Shown here piece by piece: positions 7,712 to 15,039 of a stretch of 64,000 bases of DNA (the stretch's first letter is position 1; every line of letters starts with the position of its first letter). Made by a program: the position numbers and the translations under genes. Origin of the DNA: Bacteroidales bacterium UBA3843 (GTDB lineage Bacteria; Bacteroidota; Bacteroidia; Bacteroidales; Paludibacteraceae); NCBI GenBank assembly GCA_002392745.1, contig DGHR01000014.1:172023-236022 (forward strand). Reading direction: 5' to 3'. The notes beneath the pieces were generated by a model, which made no database searches, was not told where the DNA came from, and saw only the letters and a program-made list of their open reading frames with translations.

Positions 7712-8815
7712 TTATTGGCAGAGGTCTATATAATCCAGCGCGGCATCAAGGACTTTGTCGTAAGCATAGGCTCTTCCCATACTATAATCGGGAGTCCACT
7801 CTACGTAAATATCCGGCTTGAGCGGGGCATTGAAAGTCTCGTGCTTTCCGTCCGACAATATACAGCCCGGATAGGCAATATAGTCGGTTGTCTTGTTGGG
7901 TGTATCCAACTGATGGTATTTCAACACGCCTCCTTGTCCGCTGTCTGCTTCTCTGCCAATGACAGCCACATTGGGGCATCCGGCCAATACGGTAGCCAAT
8001 ACATGAGGCGTCATAATAGTAGCACGGTTAATCAGAATAACGACGGGCTTGTCCTGATAGTACCCCTTCCCTTGAATAGATATTACTTTGGCAGTAACAA
8101 ACGAGTTGTGCTTCGTTGGCCCCGGAACCCGGTTTTTCAGCGTAAGCTGGTGCGTTGTGTTCTTGGGGTAGAGTGATTCGAGAATAGTGGTCATGAAATC
8201 CATGTCCATCCATGCGCAAGACCGTAAATCCAGTATCAGCCCTTTGGCGCGACCGTCGTTGTCGTAGGTCTGGATATATTGCCGGAAGAGTGCTGCATAG
8301 TTTCCAAAATCATCAGTAATCTCTTCTTCGTTGATACAGATTGCGTCATAGATGCCGGTAACCGAGTCCGTGTTAAGGCTGTCCGTGCGGACAATTCGTC
8401 CGAAGGCGCATATAACGTTGCCAATATTGTTAGAGCCGCCCAGTATGCGGTAGGTTTTCTGGCTCTGTTCGAATAACCTGTTCGCTGCGTCCTGCGCATA
8501 ATAGACATTAGGGCAAAAAGAGCCTCGGTTGTTGTAGGACACTTTAATCATCGGGTCACCAATCGAAGTCAACATTCCCCTCATCTCCTCGGAAAACGCT
8601 TCGTTTGTAGCAACCGTTTCCATCTTGCGGCTGGAGGATGTGTACAGCGAATCCCAGTTGCATGACATCTTGTTAAAGAAAACGTAGTTGTTATCCAGAC
8701 AGTCCCATATCTCGTCAAAGACATCAGAGTACTGTATCAATTCCGGGTCGTTACCTTTGCAGGCAGACAATCCCGTCAACACAAATAGTAGAACATAAGT
8801 AGCAATCCGTTTCAT
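7712..8815 (-). CDS. Degenerate S41-type (C-terminal processing) peptidase-like lipoprotein
   Basis: A 367-residue lipoprotein; MKRIATYVLLFVLTGLSACK gives a signal peptide with lipobox Cys. The C-terminal half resembles S41 peptidases of Bacteroidota: GLILDLR, KPVVILINRA, then VIGREADSGQGG. The catalytic pocket looks altered. Where family members have T-A-S-A with the nucleophile Ser, this protein has T-I-M-T (Met268), and the usual N-G-G after DLR is replaced by CAWMDMD. It may be an inactive binding protein, or my alignment may be off by a few residues. The start at 8815 fits the promoter at 8852-8883; longer in-frame starts lie upstream of that promoter. Role unknown; it acts outside the cytoplasm. 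Confidence 0.72.
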   Translation of the reverse strand: MKRIATYVLLFVLTGLSACKGNDPELIQYSDVFDEIWDCLDNNYVFFNKMSCNWDSLYTSSSRKMETVATNEAFSEEMRGMLTSIGDPMIKVSYNNRGSFCPNVYYAQDAANRLFEQSQKTYRILGGSNNIGNVICAFGRIVRTDSLNTDSVTGIYDAICINEEEITDDFGNYAALFRQYIQTYDNDGRAKGLILDLRSCAWMDMDFMTTILESLYPKNTTHQLTLKNRVPGPTKHNSFVTAKVISIQGKGYYQDKPVVILINRATIMTPHVLATVLAGCPNVAVIGREADSGQGGVLKYHQLDTPNKTTDYIAYPGCILSDGKHETFNAPLKPDIYVEWTPDYSMGRAYAYDKVLDAALDYIDLCQ

Positions 8816-8851
8816 AATGTCGCTTTTGTCGCTGTTAATGTTAAATCGCTG

Positions 8852-8883
8852 CAAAATTACAACATTTTTGTGAAATATGCAAA
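8852..8883 (-). promoter_or_regulatory. Promoter of the S41-like gene
   Basis: Minus strand: -33 TTTG (8880-8883), 20-bp spacer, -7 TAATTTTG (8852-8859). The second copy of the 20-bp TTGGGAA element (8891-8910) lies just upstream. Confidence 0.82.
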
Positions 8884-8890
8884 AAAATAA

Positions 8891-8910
8891 TTGGGAAAAG
8901 AGTTGGGAAA
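8891..8910. promoter_or_regulatory. 20-bp element upstream of the S41-like gene promoter (copy 2)
   Basis: Identical over 20 bp to 7644-7663, with looser similarity for about 25 bp further. Two TTGGGAA half-sites spaced 12 bp. Confidence 0.7.
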
Positions 8911-8933
8911 ATAATCTACGGTAGCGAAAAGAA

Positions 8934-8966
8934 GTCACAGCCGGAGGTTGGTAACTCGGCTGTGAC
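8934..8966 (-). terminator. Intrinsic terminator of the 8990-9448 lipoprotein gene
   Basis: Perfect 10-bp stem (8934-8943 with 8957-8966) and 13-nt loop; on the minus strand it is followed by TTCTTTTC. Confidence 0.8.
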
Positions 8967-8989
8967 ATATAGTGAGGATTTTTTTTAGA

Positions 8990-9448
8990 TTACTTGATTT
9001 TAGTGGCTACAACAGAGACAGTTCCCGTTCCTTGGGCTTGCATAACGCTATATTGTCCAGTGGCGTTTATCTTGCTTGTCCAGCGCAGCACATTGTCTGT
9101 AAGGCTCGCCTTGTCATACTCAAAGTTCATGACGCAGTTCACGCCCTGTATGGTCTCTGAATAGGTGGCGTTTTCCAAAGTCATAACGTTGCCTGCAACA
9201 GTAGCGTTGATAGTGTCGTTGTAGCCGGTTATGATGACTTGGTCTTTGTCTCCTTTTTTGGATATTGTCAGTGTACCTTTTTCGTCCAGAGGCACTTTCA
9301 CTATCTGGAAATCAATACTTCCGGTCGCTTCGTAAGAATATTTGCCCACAAACGCATCCCGTGCATCCGGTCCGTTAGACGAACATGCGGCAAAAGCAAC
9401 CATTGCCAAAGCCGCAACACATAGTCTGAAAAGATTTTTTGTTTTCAT
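8990..9448 (-). CDS. Small lipoprotein of unknown function, lipocalin-like appearance
   Basis: A 152-residue lipoprotein (MKTKNLFRLCVAALAMVAFAACS, lipobox Cys at 22). The mature part is beta-rich with alternating polar and hydrophobic residues (GKYSYEATGSIDFQIV, TLTISKKG), as in small lipocalin-like Bacteroidota lipoproteins. No catalytic motif is seen and I do not recognise a named family. No clear promoter lies upstream, where the sequence is AT-rich; a good terminator follows. It stands between the RHS locus and the S41-like gene and is independent of both. Confidence 0.75.
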   Translation of the reverse strand: MKTKNLFRLCVAALAMVAFAACSSNGPDARDAFVGKYSYEATGSIDFQIVKVPLDEKGTLTISKKGDKDQVIITGYNDTINATVAGNVMTLENATYSETIQGVNCVMNFEYDKASLTDNVLRWTSKINATGQYSVMQAQGTGTVSVVATKIK

Positions 9449-9594
9449 AAAGATGAAAAAATTTAATGTAAATTATTAATAATATGATATGAGGATTACT
9501 CCTCACCAATCAAATACATAGGTTGCTCAGAGAGCCGCGGATACTAAAGATAATTGCTGAAATTGTGTCAACGTCTCAGAGTTGTATATTTTAA

Positions 9595-9645
9595 TTATTC
9601 CACATCAAAAGTGCCGACGAGCAAGCCGCCATCTGTATGTTTCCT
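9595..9645 (-). pseudogene. 3'-end remnant of a DUF3244 gene
   Basis: On the minus strand the last 17 codons read RKHTDGGLLVGTFDVE-stop; an in-frame stop precedes them. The intact DUF3244 gene at 19078-19464 ends TDGGLLVGNFDVE-stop. About 40 bp are nearly identical. This is a duplicated gene end on the far side of the RHS module. Confidence 0.85.
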
Positions 9646-9681
9646 TTAGTCTATTGCGCATATCGTAAGAATAGCGGATAA

Positions 9682-10236
9682 TTATTGTTTGCAAAAATCA
9701 TATGACCAATCTGGATCTACAGAATAGTGATATAGATACTTCAATCTAGCAGGTGGAAAGAAGGATTCTGTCCATGCACCAATTTCAATCCAATAAACAT
9801 CCACTGCATCTGAATTATTCATGAAAAACATGGATTCTTCATCCGATCCTAACAATTCACGATAAGGGCTAATTCTTATGCTATACGAATACCAAGTATT
9901 AGAGATTATATCTAAAAATGTGTCGCGTTGTTTAGCTTCTTTAATTTTCCAGTAGCCAAAGAATTTCCACCTTTCCATCTTCGAGTAGTGTGAGTCAAAT
10001 GCAGTATTCCCACCCCATGCAAAAGGTGAGCCTATTCCCCAAAAACCTTGATCTATGTCAGTTGGAACATCTACATAACATGTTCCATTATCATTAAAAA
10101 CAATTTTTGCGCTATCGCCATTGCGAGGCACCCACACTCCGATTAAATCTTCTTTATGTTCCCATTTTGTATAAGTACATGCAGTTAAAAGCAGAAGGCT
10201 TGTGAATATACTTGCTATAAAAAAAACTCTTTTCAT
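9682..10236 (-). CDS. Lipoprotein at the end of the RHS operon, candidate immunity or accessory protein
   Basis: A 184-residue lipoprotein (MKRVFFIASIFTSLLLLTACT). The mature part starts with a DLIGVWVPRNGDSAKIVFNDNG stretch like lipocalin-type small barrels and is rich in Trp and Tyr. No family is recognised. It is the last gene of the RHS run, 119 bp after the preceding lipoprotein gene. Position downstream of an RHS effector makes an immunity or accessory role plausible, but this is inference. The start at 10236 directly begins the signal peptide; in-frame ATGs at 10269 and 10314 would add a polar N-terminus. Base composition is AT-rich like the RHS genes and unlike genes further left. Confidence 0.65.
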   Translation of the reverse strand: MKRVFFIASIFTSLLLLTACTYTKWEHKEDLIGVWVPRNGDSAKIVFNDNGTCYVDVPTDIDQGFWGIGSPFAWGGNTAFDSHYSKMERWKFFGYWKIKEAKQRDTFLDIISNTWYSYSIRISPYRELLGSDEESMFFMNNSDAVDVYWIEIGAWTESFFPPARLKYLYHYSVDPDWSYDFCKQ

Positions 10237-10355
10237 CACTTGTTCGGGTTTGGAATTGTTGTTGTCCATGTCATATTGATCTTCATAGTGCGCATAAAAC
10301 CTGTGAAATTCCATCTGCTGTTAGCAACCTTATTAAACACCAGACGCATAGTACA

Positions 10356-11069
10356 CTACTGTCCCTTATGTTCTTTTCTCCTTTTGAATGGAATAATTTT
10401 TCCATTCTTACCATACATGTACCATTTCCCAAAACGATAATATGCCTCTGTTTCTATAGGAACGTACAAAAACAATCTAGAGACTTTACGTTCTTGACAA
10501 TCGCTATCATTACGACACGGAAACTCAGGAAAGGTTATACTAAATACATTATTTGCAGAGTCTAAAGGATAGTATATCTGTGAACAAATCGAATCGTAAT
10601 GTGGCGAAAAAAACATTATTTTTTCCCGATTCTTGAACCCCAAACAAATCATAATACTATCAATATGATTGTCTGATAATTCAATTGTATCTCTGTCTAT
10701 TGTTTGGACTTGCCCATTTACAAATATTTCTTTTCGTTCACAATCATAATGCTTGGCTCCCTGAGTAAATATAAGTATTGGTCTTGAATTCTCTTTTTTA
10801 GATTCATGTACATTTATGGGAATGCGTGTATAATCATCCAAACTACTTTTTAATAGAATATGATTTTTTTTATTGGGAATCAAAGTCCATGAACCATAAC
10901 TATTCCATTGCCACCAATGTCTATAAGTCTCCGTTAAAAACGTTCTATCTTGATTAATTTGCAAATAGCGACTACTATCATATTTGCCTTCGGTAAAAGT
11001 ACCATATTGGGATGCACACCCTATCGTGAGTGTACTGATGATTATCATAAATAGAACTTTATTCATCAT
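10356..11069 (-). CDS. Lipoprotein coupled to the RHS effector gene, candidate immunity protein
   Basis: A 237-residue lipoprotein (MMNKVLFMIIISTLTIGCAS). Its ATG overlaps the stop of the RHS gene (ATGA, 11066-11069), so translation is probably coupled. The mature protein is beta-rich and has no motif I recognise; HDSICSQ-like and CRNDSDCQE segments hold several Cys. In polymorphic toxin loci the gene directly after the toxin commonly encodes its immunity protein, and a lipoprotein would suit protection from an extracytoplasmic metallopeptidase. That role is inferred from position only. Confidence 0.68.
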   Translation of the reverse strand: MMNKVLFMIIISTLTIGCASQYGTFTEGKYDSSRYLQINQDRTFLTETYRHWWQWNSYGSWTLIPNKKNHILLKSSLDDYTRIPINVHESKKENSRPILIFTQGAKHYDCERKEIFVNGQVQTIDRDTIELSDNHIDSIMICLGFKNREKIMFFSPHYDSICSQIYYPLDSANNVFSITFPEFPCRNDSDCQERKVSRLFLYVPIETEAYYRFGKWYMYGKNGKIIPFKRRKEHKGQ

Positions 11070-14000
11070 AGTCCTAATTTTTGAGGTTCAAATTTCCAAG
11101 GCTTATGTATATTACCTAAAGGATTATTATAATCGGCTTCTGGGTTATAGACATGCCCTCCCGTTATGGGGTCACGTATGCCTTTTATCCAATCTTCATT
11201 GATATCCAAAGAGGATTCTACCTCTCCTTCATCTGAAGGTGCTGTTACATAGCCATTAATTGAGTATTCTGTTTGATATGCTTCTATTTCTAGTCCTACC
11301 AGTCCTTCGGGGGCATTCGAAATAAAACCTCTTTCCTCATCATAGACAACCTTTCCTTTTTCGTATTGAGCAGCATGCGTCAATTCATGTGCTTTACTTC
11401 CTTCGTTGTCAAAATGGTTAATAATAATCGTACCATCCTCAGTTTTTTCGAGATGAGCAATTGATGCATCAACAATTTTAAATGTATATGTATTTTCTTC
11501 TGTGTTAGTAAGTAATGTTATGTTCTTTTCTAAATTTACTAATCGCTTAAGTTTAATTTGGACATCAGCAATTTCTTTATCTATCCTATCCATTTTTTTT
11601 CTGGAAGGAGATTTAGACCTTTTGATCTGAAGTTTGCTCAACTTATTTAGTTGTTTTTTTATATTAGAGTGAGCCCTTTGGGATAACTTTTGCGCAATTG
11701 AGATATCACGTTTCGTTTTCCACTTTTTACCATCTAGGTCAATAGCGTTTACCGGATTATTCCCACACCATGCATAAGGAGAGATATGATAGTAACTCTC
11801 ACACATCGGATCTATGGTAGTCGTGCGCATTATTGGCGCATAGTACATGCGTGCTTTGCTGTCGTATTCATTTAGTACATGCGCTTCGATAAACTCTTTT
11901 CCGTTGTACAAGTAGGGCTGTTGATCTCGTCCTGTACTTTCTGCCATCGGAACACCAGATGCATAATACTTTGTACTCTGCACTATGGTGTCTGTGGCTG
12001 AATGTACAACTGCGCAAATATTTCCCAGATGATCTTTGATATAATGGTAATATGTACTATCGGAATAATAACCTATCGGGTTGAATATCCTGCGTGTGGT
12101 GTCACGTGGTGTGTAATAGTATTCAACATTATTAGCATACTCCGTAATACGGTATTCCATGGAATCCGGATCAAAGATGGCATGCTCCATATCATATGAG
12201 GAAGTAACAGCAGTAGCAGGAATGGTGTAAACGATTGATTTATACTTGCGTCCTGCTGCATCATAGAGATTGACAATCCTATTGCCATTGGTGAACAGAA
12301 TGGTATCCGGCAGATTGAGGATATTATATCGGATAGCCGTAATCCCTCTATTCAGATCGCGTATCAGATTGCCGTTGGCGTCATAGTACATCATCGTATC
12401 CGCCTGGGTCTCGGCATTATGATACTCGATAGTGGAATACAAATCGGCATCCTCTCCTTGATCTATAATAGATAGTAACTGATTACCATTCTGCTGATAA
12501 GAAAAATGCAAGTCATCAATCAAGCGGCTTCCGCTATAACGTTGCAGTTGCAGGATATTTCCCTTCTTGTCATACCGGAACCATTCGCTTGGTTTTGTTT
12601 GACCGCCTGTCTCCTGTTCGGATTCGACCAAACGGTCCAGTTGATCATAGGAATAAACGAAAGTGAGAGAGGTGTCTGCCCGAAAGGTTCGTGCCACAGC
12701 GATATTGCCATTGTAACATGGTGTGGCATGAGAAAAATCAGAAACGCTGTCCGCATAGAACAACCTCTCGGAGAAATGTTTGTTTTTCGTTTTTGTCAGC
12801 ATATTGCGTATATCATAGGAATACGCTATTGTATCTTGTGAATTGTGCAACAAATTTTGTACCAAATGCCCCGTTTCATCATAGGAAAATGAAGATAAAA
12901 GTATTTCTTCATCATTATTGAGCCGGTAAAGGGTTTTCAATAGTCGTCCTGCATGATCATAGATATAGCGGTAATGTTCCTGCACAAAGTCATTGTCTCT
13001 CCCTTGCATGGTCAGTTGCTGCGCCACAGAACCGTCGAACAGGTATTCGGTACTGGTAGTACATTTATATCCATCCAGACTATGGATGCTTCGGTTTTGA
13101 ACAACACGCCCACGGGCATCATAATAATACGAACAGACAGTATATCCTTCTTCTCTCATGTTATAAATACGTGTCCCCGTAAGCATTCCAACCGCATTAT
13201 CGTGCTGAAGGCCATAGCCTGACTCTTGTGAAAAACGCAACTGCTGGCGCATATTTGTCGGTTCCCGTTGGGCTATATAATCATAATTGTCGTAATAATT
13301 GACGGTCAGAAGCCGGAGGTTATTCTTGCCCAGAATGGTAGAAGCATACCCTGTACCAGGTATGGATTTAGCTGCAGGATTGTTACCGTAATGCTCTACA
13401 GACCATTTGTCCGTGAAAAGAGATATGAGATCCGTATGGGATTGTTGCAACTTGATTTCTGCCGTATATAAGTTTCGACCGAGCGAATCATAAGCACACA
13501 TAGCCCATTTCTGTGTCAAACGTTGATTACCATCTTGTTTGAGTATTAATTGTCCCATCTGATCATATACCATATATACAGGTTCACATCCTGGCATGCG
13601 TTTACAGATCATATTACCATGAGCATCGTATTCATAATAATATGCAGCAGAACGCAGTATATCAGAGCTTGGTGCATATTCTCCATACGGGAGTTCTTCT
13701 TGGGGAATATAAGGGAGTATATATCGGAGTCTGCCCAAATCGTCATATACGTAATGGACATAGTTGCCATCCCTTTCTTCTATAATCTTCATACCGAGTA
13801 TATCGGTGTATGTGGTGACAGCTTTGCCATCTTCATCAATAGTGGTATTCTTGTATAAAGTAGAAGTATAAGTTGACCCTGTATTTCTAAGCACACTGTC
13901 ATTTACAATTTTATAAATATAGAAATTTTCTGCCCCATCATTGGTGTCATAGATATTGGTGGAAGGATGATCCGCCCAAGATTCCCCGGGACGCCTATGT

Positions 14001-15037
14001 CCCACAATGCGCCTTATTGATGAATTTTCATACATTGTTTCCGTATATGGACGATTGTCCAAATAATACGATTGCGCTTCTGTTTTAACATTCGAGACAG
14101 GCATAAACTGCCCTCCCGATTGCATGGGAGTAGGTAGCCATTGTTGCGATACATGATGTAAGCCTTCATATTGCGTAACATGCACTATATCATTTTTTTC
14201 AGGTGAATTTTCTAATGCGATTGATTCAATCGCGCGCCCCAAGCCATCAAAATAGCGGATAGATGCTTGAACTCGCACGCCACTGCTTACAGAAGTCCCT
14301 TCGTTTGTAATAGAAATTCGGGTCGTAGGGTCTAATGGAGATATTGAGACAATATAATTAGATTCAGAAATTAAATGGTGGTTAGTTATATAGTGTTCTT
14401 CAAAAGATGTCTCTGCCAACTGGCATTCACAAATAGAAACTATCCCTGTTTTCCATTGTGATGTCTCTGGTATGACTATCCCATTCCTATCAAATTCCAC
14501 CCATGTGCGATGCAAACTTACGCATTGGCAAAAAGGAGTTCCGTCATCGTTATCGGCACTAAGGCGGTCCGGTTTAGATATATGAGAATTCCCATCATAG
14601 GAAATTTGATCAACGAGTTCATGATCAGCGTTATAGAGAGAAATGATCTCTCCTTGATTCGATAATATTAAGTCGTTCTGGTATAGCACTATATCCCCTG
14701 TCAATACAAGCGGAGTATTAGGCAATTCATATGATGGGGTGTTTTCATGTCTGTAAGCGACGATAAAAAAGCCATGTGCAGGAATAGAAATATCGGGAAA
14801 ATCAAACCTCTCCGTAGGACTGCCACCCCCAATATACCACCCATACAATGATACCGCCGTGTTATTGCCATTGTATAATTCTATAAATTCCCCATTGCTG
14901 AACGGGGGGCTGCTAACTATCTCATTCTCTGGAGTGTCGTACATTATCTGATTTATTATAACATAATTATCTGCTGACATACTAATCGGACTGCATAATG
15001 CCGACATGATAATATATAATAATTTACGATGATTCAT
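11066..15037 (-). CDS. RHS-repeat protein with lamin-tail N-terminus and HExxH metallopeptidase C-terminus
   Basis: A 1323-residue secreted protein. In order: signal peptide (1-22); lamin-tail domain (about 25-150; NGEFIELYNGNNTAVSLYGW, IPAHGFFIVAY); DUF6443-like start of an RHS region (about 223-360; IRYFDGLGRAIE); YD repeats (about 420-1030; YDDLGRLRYI, YDAHGNMI); RHS core (about 1040-1103; YNGKEFIEA, SPYAWCGNNPVNAIDLDG). After the core a 220-residue variable C-terminal domain holds a Lys-rich coiled stretch and HELTH (1217-1221) with a downstream E-I-E-A-Y (1250-1254), the ligand set of a zincin. RHS shells carry C-terminal toxins in polymorphic toxin systems; a peptidase effector is the likely reading. 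It follows another RHS gene by 2 bp and is coupled to a lipoprotein gene. Confidence 0.88.
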   Translation of the reverse strand: MNHRKLLYIIMSALCSPISMSADNYVIINQIMYDTPENEIVSSPPFSNGEFIELYNGNNTAVSLYGWYIGGGSPTERFDFPDISIPAHGFFIVAYRHENTPSYELPNTPLVLTGDIVLYQNDLILSNQGEIISLYNADHELVDQISYDGNSHISKPDRLSADNDDGTPFCQCVSLHRTWVEFDRNGIVIPETSQWKTGIVSICECQLAETSFEEHYITNHHLISESNYIVSISPLDPTTRISITNEGTSVSSGVRVQASIRYFDGLGRAIESIALENSPEKNDIVHVTQYEGLHHVSQQWLPTPMQSGGQFMPVSNVKTEAQSYYLDNRPYTETMYENSSIRRIVGHRRPGESWADHPSTNIYDTNDGAENFYIYKIVNDSVLRNTGSTYTSTLYKNTTIDEDGKAVTTYTDILGMKIIEERDGNYVHYVYDDLGRLRYILPYIPQEELPYGEYAPSSDILRSAAYYYEYDAHGNMICKRMPGCEPVYMVYDQMGQLILKQDGNQRLTQKWAMCAYDSLGRNLYTAEIKLQQSHTDLISLFTDKWSVEHYGNNPAAKSIPGTGYASTILGKNNLRLLTVNYYDNYDYIAQREPTNMRQQLRFSQESGYGLQHDNAVGMLTGTRIYNMREEGYTVCSYYYDARGRVVQNRSIHSLDGYKCTTSTEYLFDGSVAQQLTMQGRDNDFVQEHYRYIYDHAGRLLKTLYRLNNDEEILLSSFSYDETGHLVQNLLHNSQDTIAYSYDIRNMLTKTKNKHFSERLFYADSVSDFSHATPCYNGNIAVARTFRADTSLTFVYSYDQLDRLVESEQETGGQTKPSEWFRYDKKGNILQLQRYSGSRLIDDLHFSYQQNGNQLLSIIDQGEDADLYSTIEYHNAETQADTMMYYDANGNLIRDLNRGITAIRYNILNLPDTILFTNGNRIVNLYDAAGRKYKSIVYTIPATAVTSSYDMEHAIFDPDSMEYRITEYANNVEYYYTPRDTTRRIFNPIGYYSDSTYYHYIKDHLGNICAVVHSATDTIVQSTKYYASGVPMAESTGRDQQPYLYNGKEFIEAHVLNEYDSKARMYYAPIMRTTTIDPMCESYYHISPYAWCGNNPVNAIDLDGKKWKTKRDISIAQKLSQRAHSNIKKQLNKLSKLQIKRSKSPSRKKMDRIDKEIADVQIKLKRLVNLEKNITLLTNTEENTYTFKIVDASIAHLEKTEDGTIIINHFDNEGSKAHELTHAAQYEKGKVVYDEERGFISNAPEGLVGLEIEAYQTEYSINGYVTAPSDEGEVESSLDINEDWIKGIRDPITGGHVYNPEADYNNPLGNIHKPWKFEPQKLGL

Positions 15038-15039
15038 GG

